Source: Prorocentrum cordatum (Eukaryota > Sar > Dinophyceae > Prorocentrales > Prorocentraceae). Taken from it: a DNA stretch of 64,000 nucleotides. A program made the translations under genes and the position numbers. This document shows positions 52,130-61,086 of the stretch, piece after piece. The stretch's first letter is position 1, and each line of letters opens with the position of its first letter. The notes beneath the pieces were generated by a model that worked only from the letters and a program-made list of their open reading frames with translations, was not told the DNA's origin and did no database searches. Location of the stretch: the NCBI GenBank assembly GCA_963575745.1, contig CAUYUJ010018328.1:121201-185200 (forward strand), in the 5' to 3' direction.

Positions 52130-52666
52130 CTTCCCCCCCCTTCCTTCTTCTTCTTCCTTGTTTTTTGATCCCCCCTTTGGGGGGGGGGGGGGGGGGGATG
52201 TCTTAAGCGAAACCAATGTCCTTCTGTCTCTTTGTAGTTATTTCTTTCTTTCTTTATTTCTCTGTGTCTCTCTCTCTCTCTCTCTGTCTCTCTATCTCTT
52301 TCTCCTCCTCCTCCCTCTGGCGCCCTGATCTGTTTATCGCTGGGGCTGATTATCTTGGGAAAACGAGGCGCGTGAGCTACCCTGCGCGAGCAGGTGGACA
52401 TTTTAATTTTCATCAAGCGCTTGCAAATTAAATCTAATACGTTTTTAAACTTTTGATTTTTGCTATCTCCTTCTCCTCTCTTCCTCTTGCTCTTTCTCTT
52501 CCTCCTCCTCCTCTTCCTCCTCTACCTCCTCTTCTCATTTTATCTTTCTAATTATCTCTCTATCTTTCTTCTCCCCCCCCTGCCCCCCTGGACTTGTTTA
52601 TCGCCGTGGTTGATCGTCGTGGGAAAACGCGGCGCGTGAGGAATCTCTTAAGAAACTCCGAGCTTT

Positions 52667-52840
52667 GTCGAGGATGCCTCGAGCGAGCCAAGCAATGATT
52701 TCAAGGATGTCTCAAGCGAAATAAGCAATAATTTGGAGATGTCTCGAGCGAAACAGACAAATATTTCGAGGCTGTCTCAAGCGAAACAAGCAATTCGTTG
52801 AGGATGTCTCAACCGAGACAAATCATTGTTGAGGATGTAT
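52667..52840 (+). repeat. degenerate tandem repeat, about 39 bp
   Basis: Units aaggatgtctcaagcgaaataagcaat, gagatgtctcgagcgaaacagac and similar. The reverse complement of this unit occurs at 24650-24745. Confidence 0.6.
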
Positions 52841-52924
52841 CATAGAGGACCAAAGACCAAGGATCCTCAAGATATCTTTAGCTTTTTCCTCCTGATATCT
52901 CTTTATGCTGGCTCTGGCGGGCAA

Positions 52925-53345
52925 CTCTTATTATCTTCCCGAAAATCCCGAACTTTACTACCCCTGGGGGGTTATTCTCCGAGGTTCTCGGGTACCACCA
53001 TGGACCGCATTGGCCACGTGCAAGGGCACTTGCAAGGTGAATATGGACCCAGGTGCCACCGGCTCGCGTGATTCCCATGGGGTCTTGATGCGAAAACTGA
53101 CCGAGATCATGGCCAACCACCGCCTTCTATTTACATCCTTTGAACGAAGACGATGCGCTGGTCATCATCAACATGCGTCGGTATGTAACAAAAAACTGTC
53201 CATGGCTGCACACTATACTACAAAGATGGAGTCTCTTTTCGTCGACGCAGTTCAGATCGCGCACGATCTATTCCTTGTAAACCGCGATCCCTTTCATGGT
53301 CGCCCGTGTTCTACCGCCGTCATAGTCGCCAGCGTGAGGGGATAG
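52925..53345 (+). pseudogene. C5-methyltransferase-like domain, C-terminal part
   Basis: The frame reads TCKVNMDPGATGSRDSHGVL and then MRKLTEIMANHRLLFTSFER, followed by RCAGHHQHASV. The order 'M..G..G...G....K.TEI..N...L....C.G.H.H' matches the region of motifs VIII-X in retroelement-borne C5 methyltransferases. It continues with KLSMAAHYTTKMESLFVDAV. Together with 51374-51857 this makes one domain interrupted by the 1.07-kb insertion. Confidence 0.5.
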
Positions 53346-53444
53346 GATCTGGGTGATCCAACTATCTCTCGACAGCCCGATGGTTCGATCACGAGACCGC
53401 CCTCGGGGGGGCTAGGATGTCCTGCGTGCGCGGATAATGTTAAC

Positions 53445-54193
53445 ATGCGCTCTCCCTCGCATGACATAAACCCGAAGCGTTGCAGGTGGTATGATAAGGA
53501 AGACTACCATTGGGAATGTCCGAGCTGTAAGAAGAATTGCGGCCATAACAAGCCTGGACATGTACGGGCACCTGGCGCATGCAAGTTTGCCAAACCTCGG
53601 AAGCTGCCCGACAATCGCGGACAGGCGCCGCCGGCTCCTGCCGAACCAGCAGCACCACCACCCGAGGCACAAGCCGCGCCACCACTTGTGCGGCTACGAG
53701 CACCAAGACCCGGTTCCAGAGCCGGACCCACAGCGGGTGCCAGCAGCCACGACATTACAGTAGGCAGACATGTTGCTGAACCTGCTGCAGGGAAAACTGT
53801 CTCGAGTGGAGCTGGGGGTTCGGATGGCCACATCCGATTGCCACAGGTCAGAGTCAGACGTGGCCGACAGCAAGGAGGATATCCACCTCCACCGCAACCT
53901 GCGGGCAACCCTGCTGCGCGACCACGACTTCCAGACTGGTCAAGGTTCGACGTGGAAATCAGTCTTCAAAACTTACGACGCCTTGACCCAAGCGTGGTAA
54001 CACGCGAGCTGCGGAAGCTATACTTGCGTTGGGTCCATGCGAAAGAGCTTAAGATGAGACTCATCTGAACCAAGATAGGTCTGGACAACGTCAGACTCAA
54101 CCTGATCAAAAGTGTATGCGAGACGTATCGGGAGTGCAGGGCTTGGGACAAGCCTAGGCATGCGGTTATGCCACTACTGCACTGCCTGGCAAG
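53445..54193 (+). pseudogene. Cys-rich linker and pre-integrase zinc region
   Basis: CRWYDKEDYHWECPSCKKNC and HVRAPGACKF (53475-53590) form a Cys/His cluster. A Pro/Ala-rich linker with AGNPA (palindrome 53901) follows. LRKLYLRWVHAKELKM precedes TGA 54066, and the same frame then gives TKIGLDNVRLNLIKSVCE and CRAWDKPR, resembling the H...C..C pre-integrase region of copia elements. A frame change then leads into the integrase core. Confidence 0.5.
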
Positions 54194-54544
54194 TTCAACG
54201 AAGAAGTTGACTGTGACCTCATATTCTACAAACAAGAACATATTATATTTCATATCATCAATCGTTGCATTCGCTATGCTACTGGAATGGAGATACCAGA
54301 CAGGACGATGACCAGTATCCTGGATGCGTACCGTCAGTGCTGGATGCAGTTCGGACCTGCAGAGGTATTCTGCTCCGATGGAGAGGGTGCTCTCAACACC
54401 GACACTGCGAAAGCAGTCCTTAAGGCAAAGGGCACTGAACTAAGGATACGTGCGCGTGGACAACGCGCTACGACGATCGAAACCAGAAGTGGCATACTGG
54501 GCCACCTACTGCATGTCATGGAAGCTGAACTCAAAAAAGGTTAG
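54194..54544 (+). pseudogene. copia-type integrase catalytic core
   Basis: The frame starts FNEEVDCDLIFYK (first catalytic Asp codon 54215), continues NRCIRYATGMEIPDRTMTSI, EVFCSDGEGALNTDT (second Asp codon 54377) and ATTIETRSGILGH (Glu codon 54479). Thirty-three residues lie between the second Asp and the Glu, close to the usual 35. All three catalytic residues are present, but the upstream and downstream parts are in other frames and the core has no start codon. Confidence 0.7.
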
Positions 54545-55493
54545 ACATACCCCTTGTGTTCACACGACTACTGCACGAAGCCTTGTTTGCCGCCGACGCG
54601 TTCACCTTCTATAGTGAGGTGTCTCCATGTAGCGCCCTGTTTGGACGGCGACTGGCAATGCTCCCTGACTTGCCTATCCTGGATACGCACAGCCGACGGA
54701 AACGTTGGATCATTCTCGTGAACAGATGATACGCAAGGTACGCATTGAAGCTATCGCACAGGTTACTGCAGCAGCCAAGACCAATCGTGCATTACGCACT
54801 AAGACAACTATCGCTGGTCAGCAGTAACACGATGAAGGAAATTTACTTGATTACCATCCCCCCACAACCACGATGGGCGACTGGGGAGGATGGAGTGGCC
54901 CATTCCCGGTCGTAAGAAACGATCCCGACAGGGGTCAAGTCATCATTCGAATGGGAAACCGCGACGTTCAGGTACAATGCGGCGACGCGCGGCGTTCACT
55001 CTATATTTGAGCTTTGATAGCCAGAGGGGTCGGCTCCGACAACACTGCATTACGGACAGTGTTGACGTTCGTGGCAAGTTTATCTGCGGGGAGACCTGCT
55101 ATGACATTTGGCTATGTCTCGACCAAGAAGGGGATGCTTCAGATGACAAGTGCAAGCCGGCTTTCTCCTAAGGTACATCTGGCTTTACAATGCCTTATCA
55201 TGTACTTCTTCCGCATTGAGAGCTTAGTTTCGGTTAGGTTAGCCAAGAGTATCCTCGGGCTACCCCCAGTGGCCTCTGCTGAAAGTTGCACGTTGGCCCA
55301 CTATGACAACGGTGTGAATCCAGGATTTCATCATTATGAACCAGGGGCGGCCAAACCGACCCCTACCAAACCATGCCCTTTTTTCAAAGAAGGCGGAAGT
55401 GCGCAAACACAGGGAGCGAATGATATCTTTCCTGAGAGCGTCGCTCTCGCAAGACCGGGTCGCGGTCCCGGGGGCATGTGGAGAGACAACTAA
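54538..55493 (+). pseudogene. copia-type integrase C-terminal region, two frames
   Basis: The first frame (54538-54730) reads RLDIPLVFTRLLHEALFAAD, then FTFYSEVSPCSALFGRR. The second (from about 54723 to 55493) reads EQMIRKVRIEAIAQVTAAAK, LLDYHPPTTTMGDWGGWSGP, FPVVRNDPDRGQVIIRMGNR, GSDNTALRTVLTFVASLSAG and PESVALARPGRG, with TAA at 54825 and TGA at 55008. A DWGGW-type segment before the RT is typical of this copia group as I recall it. The RT that should follow is missing. Confidence 0.6.
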
Positions 55494-55734
55494 ATCGAGA
55501 CGTTTTGGAAAGCACTGCACCAGTCAAGCGCTTCGGGGAAGAACATGCACGAAAGCGCCGGCGCGGGCAGAAGTCGCGACGACGGGCCGGCAGAAAGAAC
55601 GACGCAAGATAAGGAGCACGGCCCAAGGACAGTCATCGGGGAACGTCGACGGCGCATGAAATCCACGCGCTGCCTTCGAATGGCGTGACCAACGGTGGCC
55701 GGCCAGAGCGACGCGTCTGCGCTGGCACGGGCGT

Positions 55735-55926
55735 TGGGGGTGCGTGCACATGGATGATGTAAAATAGCGGGCCCTGTCGTGGACCCCAACCCTCTCGGTG
55801 CGTGGGCGCGTGGATAATCGCGCTTCGCCCCGCGGGGGTCCTTGCTCCGTCGTGCTTGCACTGTTTGGGAAATTGCACTGCGGTGCCGAACAGCTTCTAT
55901 GTATCTGTAGCTGCTCCGTTTTGGCT
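55735..55926 (+). repeat. split direct repeat A1 of the DIRS/PAT-type element
   Basis: 192 bp from tgggggtgcgtgcacatg to gctgctccgttttggct, repeated almost perfectly at 62738-62929. Confidence 0.95.
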
Positions 55927-55928
55927 GA

Positions 55929-57191
55929 GTGGTTTCTCTTCGACCTGCGGCCTCGAGCTGCATGCGGCCCGGGTACCTCCCGCAGATCCTCAGTGCCCCG
56001 ATAGCCGTGGGGCTCCTCGCGCTGAGCACGCGGGGGCAGCCCTGCCCCGCTCCCCCGGGGCCGCCGAGCTGCCCAGAGACGTGCGCGGAGGCGCCGCCCT
56101 GTGCGGGCCCAGGGGCGCCGGCGTGCGTGTGCCCGGAGCCTGCGGCCCGCCCGCTGACGAAGCTCGGCTGGGAGGAGGCGCTGATTTGGTACGATGGGGG
56201 CGACGTTTATCACGGGCGGGTGGCCCCGTGGCTGCAGACGCACGCCAGCTGGGTCATCCTGGCGCCAGAGTTCGACATGTGTTCGGAGATGATGGACGGC
56301 AGCGAGAGCGTCGACGGCGTGGTACGGATTGTCGGCCTGCGCTCATGCGGGCGTCTTCCTCGGCTCGACAAGCCCGCCTATAGGTTCAAGCAGGTGCTCG
56401 ACCTGGACACCCTGAAGGGGTGCGCCCGCGAAGGCCGACCGTCCGCCGTCCGCCCGGCCCTGCAGGGCGGTGCCGCGGCGGGGGAGCCGCCGATCGGGGT
56501 CGCGGACGTGGTGATGCCCAATCGTGAGGTGGTGCCGCTGGGCAGCCTGTTCGGCGGGCGCTCCCGGCCTCGCCGCCCCCCCCTTCGCCGCGGCGCAGCG
56601 GCGGCGGCGGGTGGGGCCGACGACGGGCCCCCGGGCGACGCGGCTGCCGGCTCCGACGCGGGCGCGGCCCCTGCGCTGGCGGCCGTCGGCGACGACGCCA
56701 GCCCAGCGTATCCCCAGGCGGGGCCGCTGGACATGCCGCCTGGCCACGCGTGGGTGCTCATGGAGGGCGGCCGCGCTGGCAACTTCGGCGACGAGCTGGT
56801 GCTGGGGCCAGGCGGCCTCGGGCTGTCGGACTACGACGCGATGATCCCCCGCCGGGGGCAGCGCCGCCGGCCCGAGCCCGTCCCCCCCACGGAGGTTGAC
56901 GAGTTCGTGCGAGCCCGCCGAGAGGAGCTGGCGGGCCAGCTGAGGCCAGCGGGGGCAGCTCCACTGGGCCCCCCCTGGGACCGCCGCCTGGGCCGCCGGC
57001 CAAGGCGCCCGAGGGTGCGGGCTACGCCGGTGGCACGGCCACGCCGCCTCCAGTGGCAGAGGGCGCTCGTACGCGGTGGAGCGACTACGTTGAGCAGGGC
57101 GGAAGGTGCACGCCATGCCGCAGGGCAGTGCAGGAGAGCTTCAACGTGCCTGACCAGCATTGGCCCCTCGAGGGCCCCTCGACGGGCTTGA
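55929..57191 (+). CDS. DIRS-type Gag-like protein, N-terminal part
   Basis: The frame has several possible starts; the first ATG in clean context is near 55963. A compact domain, EALIWYDGGDVYHGRVAPWL and WVILAPEFDMCSEMMDG, then RVIG-like and PAYRFKQVLDL segments, occupies about residues 80-165. I associate this pattern with the first frame of dinoflagellate elements of this class. Residues 190-330 are Ala/Gly/Pro/Arg-rich. The last 45 residues after a frame change near 57055 are not meaningful; the true product continues in the next frame. Confidence 0.5.
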   Translation: MVSLRPAASSCMRPGYLPQILSAPIAVGLLALSTRGQPCPAPPGPPSCPETCAEAPPCAGPGAPACVCPEPAARPLTKLGWEEALIWYDGGDVYHGRVAPWLQTHASWVILAPEFDMCSEMMDGSESVDGVVRIVGLRSCGRLPRLDKPAYRFKQVLDLDTLKGCAREGRPSAVRPALQGGAAAGEPPIGVADVVMPNREVVPLGSLFGGRSRPRRPPLRRGAAAAAGGADDGPPGDAAAGSDAGAAPALAAVGDDASPAYPQAGPLDMPPGHAWVLMEGGRAGNFGDELVLGPGGLGLSDYDAMIPRRGQRRRPEPVPPTEVDEFVRARREELAGQLRPAGAAPLGPPWDRRLGRRPRRPRVRATPVARPRRLQWQRALVRGGATTLSRAEGARHAAGQCRRASTCLTSIGPSRAPRRA

Positions 57192-57730
57192 AGGTGATGA
57201 AGTACATCGAGAGGGCGGGTCGTGACCCGCGTCTGTGGCTGCAGCTGTGGGCTCTTGCAAAGCAGGTGGACGTGAGTGGTCAGGTGATGCACGAGCCGAG
57301 CGGTCTCGTGGGTGTAATGTTCTACGCCCCCTCCTTTGACCAGCTGAATGCCCCCGTGCTCGCCAGTTCCGAGGTGTTGGCGCGGCGGTTCAAGACCATC
57401 CCAGATGCGCACAGGATCCCGGGGCGAGACCCGATCTGGCAGATGGCCCGCTCCAACGGTGGAGTGGCCGCGGCGGTTGAGGCCATCGTGCCCGAGCTGC
57501 GGCAGTGCGGCGCGAGGCTGGTGAAGGAGGAGACCGACGTGGAGACGGGGGCCCAGCGGTTTCACGACCTCCCTGGAGGTGGCGGTGGGGCCGGCGGTGA
57601 CGACGCGCTCAAGGGCGCTGGCGGCGAGGGGCCAGGGGGCCGAGGACGAGGACGTGGTGACGGCGGTCGCGGGCGTGGCAGGGGCGGATTGCCCAAGGCC
57701 GGGAGCCCCGCGGCCGCCGAGAAATCATGA
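57053..57730 (+). CDS. DIRS-type Gag-like protein, C-terminal part
   Basis: PRLWLQLWALAKQVDVSGQV, VMFYAPSFDQLNAPVLASSE and VLARRFKTIPDAHRIPGRD form a helical region typical of the second half of this Gag-like protein. A Gly/Arg-rich tail (GRGRGRGDGGRGRGRGG) follows, suited to RNA binding, ending AGSPAAAEKS. The stop TGA (57728-57730) overlaps the ATG of the RT frame as ATGA, allowing re-initiation or a frameshift. Confidence 0.55.
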   Translation: MAEGARTRWSDYVEQGGRCTPCRRAVQESFNVPDQHWPLEGPSTGLKVMKYIERAGRDPRLWLQLWALAKQVDVSGQVMHEPSGLVGVMFYAPSFDQLNAPVLASSEVLARRFKTIPDAHRIPGRDPIWQMARSNGGVAAAVEAIVPELRQCGARLVKEETDVETGAQRFHDLPGGGGGAGGDDALKGAGGEGPGGRGRGRGDGGRGRGRGGLPKAGSPAAAEKS

Positions 57731-60700
57731 GCGAGGAGATCGCCGAGGGGAGTGGGCCCCCTCTCGGCGCGCAGCTGACTGGGCCCGGTGCTGGGCGGCT
57801 TCCAGCCTCTCGCGGAGAACGCCATCTGTTCCCTTTGCCGCGGCTGGAGGAGCCACATGCAGCGCGTGGAGGCGGTCGTCTCAGCCGCGGGCTGCGAGGC
57901 CGCTATCTGCTCATACGACTGGTCAACAGGGCTATCGACGCCCTGAACTGGTTGGTGAAGGCGGCCGGCTCGCCTGCAGTCGGCAGTGGCGATGACGCGG
58001 ACATCCACAGCGAAGTGACTGCGCGCATCGATGGACTGGTACGAGCCCAGGAGCCGGAGCCTGACGCGCCTTCGCCGAGAGCGGCCTACCTAGAGCTGCT
58101 CCGAGGTCGCGGGTCTTACGAGGAGCCGGGCCAGCCGAACATAGCTCCCTTCCAGCTCGGGCTCGTGTCACTGCCGGAGAGCACCCAGGACGCCCCGCGC
58201 CTGGAGCGGCTTCTCGACGCAGAGGGCCTACGTTTTCTGGAGGGTTGTGGAGAGCGGATGCTACGAAGTGTCCCAGATTTTGAACGCCTCCGACGGAGCG
58301 ATCCTGCGCGGCCTCACTTGGACCCAGCGTTCACAAAGAGTAGGCGGCTATTCGTTCGATTCATGAAGAGGCTGCATTCCAGTGGCATGCTACGATGCAC
58401 GTCGGAGCCTGTTGAATTTGTCGGAGCCTTTTTCGTCTGGAAGAAGGGAAGACAGAAGATGCGGATGATTACAGATGCACGCCCTACCAACCAACGGCTA
58501 CTGCCTCCACCTCGAGTGGACCTGCTGACGGCGGAGGGCCTCTCGCGCCTCGAGGTCGCCGTGGACGGCGACCCGTGCCTGCTGAAGGACTCGAGCTGGG
58601 GCATCCTGCGGGCGCTCCGCCTGTGCCTCGGCGTTGGCGACGTGGAGAACTGCTTTCACAGGATGATGATGCCGCCCTGGATGAGCCCCCTTTTCGCTTC
58701 CCCCGCCCTGACTGTTAGCGAGCTCCGCCTAGACTCAGTGGAGACGGTGGAGGGCCGCGTGGCAAACGGCGATGATGTGGTGTACTCCTGCTGCCGAGCC
58801 CTGCCTATGGGATGTTCGTGGTCTTTGTACTTCTGCCAGAACGCCAACACGAACCTGGCGAGGCAGTGCGACCTGCTGCGGGAGGCTCGGCTCGCGACCG
58901 ACCGCGGCGAGCCCATGGTGTTCAGAGTGGGCGGGGCTCGCGAGCAGGACCTCTGGCACTATGTGTACGTGGACAACCTGGGCGTGCTGGGGCAGGGCGC
59001 GAGTTCAGTCAAGAGGGCGCTGGACGAGAAGGTGGCGGCCTTCAACAAGATGAAGCTCGACATCCATGAGGTGGAGTTCTTCGAGAGGAAGGGGTCGGCT
59101 CTCGGCGTCGTCGTGGACTGCGAGCGCCTCTGTACCTCCATCACCAGCAAGCGGCGCTGCCGCCTGGAGAGGGCTCTGGCCTACGCGTTGCAGCGGGGCA
59201 GATTCTCGGGCCAGGATTTGGAGTGCCTCCTGGGCCACTGCACGTACGCGGGCCTGGTGAGACGAGAGGTGCTCTGCGTCTTCTCGGCCTGCTACGCCTT
59301 CGTGCAGGCCAACTACTGGGAGCGGCAAGTGATGTGGGCGTCCGTCCGCGAGGAGCTCAACTGCTTCCGGGGCCTCCTCGTTTTTCTCAGCAGCGACTGG
59401 GCGCTGCCCTGGAACCGCTGTGTCACGGCGTCGGACGCGTCCGAGAGCGGCTTCGGCGTTGCCTCCACTATGGTGGACGTCAGGGAAGTCGCTCGGGTCG
59501 GGCGCGTGGCCGAGCGGAGCCGCTTCCGCCTCGACTTGGAGCTGGCGCCGCGGCAGCGTGCTATGCGGCATGCGGGCTTCGTCGATGACGGCGGCTCCGG
59601 TCCTTGGCGCCCCTCGGCGCCCGAGGAGGCATCGGACGGCGCCTGGGCCATCGACGAGAATTTCGAGGAAGTGCCGGCTGGGTGGCTGGACCAGGGACGC
59701 TGGGCCGTCTGCCGCAGCGGGACCTGGGATAGGGCTGAGGGCATCGCCATTTTGGAAGCCCGCGCAGTCCTGGCCTCGGTGCGCCGCCTCGCCCAGTCGC
59801 GGTGGGGCCACGACATCAGGCACGTGCATCTTTGCGACAACATGGGAGTCGTGCTGTCGATCTGTCGGTCTCGATCAAAAGAGTTCTCGATGTTGGCAGT
59901 CATCAGACGCATCAATGCGTACCTCCTAGCTCGCAACATCCGTCTCATCGTCCGCTGGATCCCGAGTGAGCTGAGCGGGGCGGCGGACGAGGCCTCTCGT
60001 ATTTTTGACGATAACGCTTCCTGCTCATTGGCCTGGTGCATCCCGTCTCATATATCTCGGCCAGACACCCAGGACCTCAAGGAGCCCCATGGGAGCCATG
60101 CCGTCAGCAAGCAAACGTCGGAGCCTCTTTATCATCATCATGAGCAAGAATGTGAACACGAGCTCTTGGGTAACAGTCATCATGAAGTACAAGAAGATAG
60201 TCAACATCATTACGGTCATTCAGTAAAGCCACACAACGTTAGCGATATAGACGTTCGTGAACATCGTGAATTACATCATGAAGACCATGAATTATATCAG
60301 CAGCCAGCCTACTTCAGCAGCCAAGCCTACACAGCGGAGCAGCAGCCAAGCCCGCACATCATGAATTACATCAGCAGCCATCCTATTCCAGCTAATCCTG
60401 AACAGGGCTCTGGGCCGTCGGTCGCCCCCTTGGCTCGAAGCAGTGAAGCGCGCCCCTGCCGCGCGGAAGAGCCGAGCCCTGTCGGCCCCCGCCCATGCGT
60501 CAGGGACGCGGGCCCGTGGCAGCAGCGCCCCGGGGCTCGCGCCCGCGGCGGCGCCCTCGCGCCTTTCGAGGGCTCGCGGACTGGCAGCCGCCCCGAGGCA
60601 GGTGCGCCACGCCCCGGCTCGGCCGCGGCGAGAGCGCGCCTTGAGCCCCCGGCCTGCAGCCGGCCTCGCCCCTCCGCAAGCGGGCCGCCAGGGCGTTGCG

Positions 60701-61086
60701 ACTGCCAGGACGCTGGAGCAGATGGCGGCGGCCATGACCGACTCCACGAGCGGCGACTTCGCCGAGCCGCCCGATCGTCGTCAGCGGGAGCTCTGGCCCT
60801 CGTCGAACACTGGCATCACATTCGTCAGCGAGGGCGTCGGCGCCGAGCGCCATCGGATGCTGCTGGACAGGTCCAAGTCTCTCCTCCGCGAGTACCTCGA
60901 GGAGGCCATGGAGGCGCAGAGCGACGGGCTGACGTTGCTGGAGAAGCGGGCTGTGACAAGGCCCGTGTACACAGAGTGCAGGCTGGAGGCGAACCAGTTC
61001 AAGCAGTCCGTCGAGTCGAAGGGGAATGGACGTCGACAACATCGGGGACGGCGTGCTGGACGGCCTTTTCGCCGCATTCTCCGTGA
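57727..61086 (+). CDS. DIRS-type reverse transcriptase and RNase H
   Basis: RT fingers read FFVWKKGRQKMRMITDARP (about 58426-58482). Motif A is VGDVENCFHRM (about 58633-58665, one catalytic Asp). The motif B region is RALPMGCSWSLYF. Motif C is YVYVDNLGVLG (58960-58990), where the second Asp of YxDD is Asn. RNase H follows: VTASDASESGFG (about 59420-59455), LEARAVL (Glu, about 59754), HLCDNMGV (Asp, about 59827) and AADEASR (Asp, about 59985). After about 60010 the frame is His-rich low complexity (catcat repeats, 60075-60380) and then an out-of-frame shadow of the recombinase, so the functional part is about 760 residues. Confidence 0.8.
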   Translation: MSEEIAEGSGPPLGAQLTGPGAGRLPASRGERHLFPLPRLEEPHAARGGGRLSRGLRGRYLLIRLVNRAIDALNWLVKAAGSPAVGSGDDADIHSEVTARIDGLVRAQEPEPDAPSPRAAYLELLRGRGSYEEPGQPNIAPFQLGLVSLPESTQDAPRLERLLDAEGLRFLEGCGERMLRSVPDFERLRRSDPARPHLDPAFTKSRRLFVRFMKRLHSSGMLRCTSEPVEFVGAFFVWKKGRQKMRMITDARPTNQRLLPPPRVDLLTAEGLSRLEVAVDGDPCLLKDSSWGILRALRLCLGVGDVENCFHRMMMPPWMSPLFASPALTVSELRLDSVETVEGRVANGDDVVYSCCRALPMGCSWSLYFCQNANTNLARQCDLLREARLATDRGEPMVFRVGGAREQDLWHYVYVDNLGVLGQGASSVKRALDEKVAAFNKMKLDIHEVEFFERKGSALGVVVDCERLCTSITSKRRCRLERALAYALQRGRFSGQDLECLLGHCTYAGLVRREVLCVFSACYAFVQANYWERQVMWASVREELNCFRGLLVFLSSDWALPWNRCVTASDASESGFGVASTMVDVREVARVGRVAERSRFRLDLELAPRQRAMRHAGFVDDGGSGPWRPSAPEEASDGAWAIDENFEEVPAGWLDQGRWAVCRSGTWDRAEGIAILEARAVLASVRRLAQSRWGHDIRHVHLCDNMGVVLSICRSRSKEFSMLAVIRRINAYLLARNIRLIVRWIPSELSGAADEASRIFDDNASCSLAWCIPSHISRPDTQDLKEPHGSHAVSKQTSEPLYHHHEQECEHELLGNSHHEVQEDSQHHYGHSVKPHNVSDIDVREHRELHHEDHELYQQPAYFSSQAYTAEQQPSPHIMNYISSHPIPANPEQGSGPSVAPLARSSEARPCRAEEPSPVGPRPCVRDAGPWQQRPGARARGGALAPFEGSRTGSRPEAGAPRPGSAAARARLEPPACSRPRPSASGPPGRCDCQDAGADGGGHDRLHERRLRRAARSSSAGALALVEHWHHIRQRGRRRRAPSDAAGQVQVSPPRVPRGGHGGAERRADVAGEAGCDKARVHRVQAGGEPVQAVRRVEGEWTSTTSGTACWTAFSPHSP

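Larger units (their letters stand above)
51858..52924. mobile_element. insertion of about 1.07 kb splitting the methyltransferase-like domain
   Basis: Both sides belong to one domain, while this block is C/T-rich, homopolymer-rich and unrelated. It has a 95-base T run, a G run (52170-52197), and two copies about 264 bp apart of a unit containing tgggaaaacg(a/c)ggcgcgtgag (52326-52374 and 52590-52639), each preceded by C/T-rich sequence. Five or so degenerate units of about 39 bp (aaggatgtctcaagcgaaa) follow at 52667-52840. Exact ends and class are unknown. Confidence 0.45.
42894..55099 (+). repeat. dispersed 14-base palindromes, set in the large copia-like element
   Basis: Copies of GCRGG-N4-CCYGC start at 43605, 43674, 43796, 44162, 44741, 45290, 45701, 46835, 46985, 47159, 47795, 47822, 48326, 48428, 49808, 50001, 50623, 53901 and 55086. 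Near-matches are at 42894, 49189 and 49541, and a longer perfect hairpin at 45656-45675. Common loops are GCAA, GGCA, GCAG and GAAA. Most read AGxPA (x = Q, A, T, I, E, G, N or R). Confidence 0.85.
41317..55734 (+). mobile_element. large decayed copia-like retroelement with extra enzymatic domains
   Basis: Order: Gag, Lys/Gly-rich block and CCHC knuckle, unknown domains, Tpt1/KptA-like domain, RING-like finger with coiled coil, DIGS aspartic protease, two methyltransferase-like regions, pre-integrase zinc region, integrase. Integrase ahead of the (missing) RT is the copia order. RT and RNase H are not found; recognisable sequence stops where the DIRS-type element begins. LTRs were not identified. 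Stops within otherwise continuous frames are 43155 TGA, 46025 TGA, 46640 TGA, 47603 TAA, 48194 TGA, 54066 TGA, 54825 TAA and 55008 TGA. Confidence 0.7.

Noticed and set aside
60075-60380. His-rich segment as a metal-binding domain of the RT protein
   Set aside because: Encoded by catcat/gaattacatcagcagcc low-complexity DNA between RNase H and recombinase; probably an expanded spacer.
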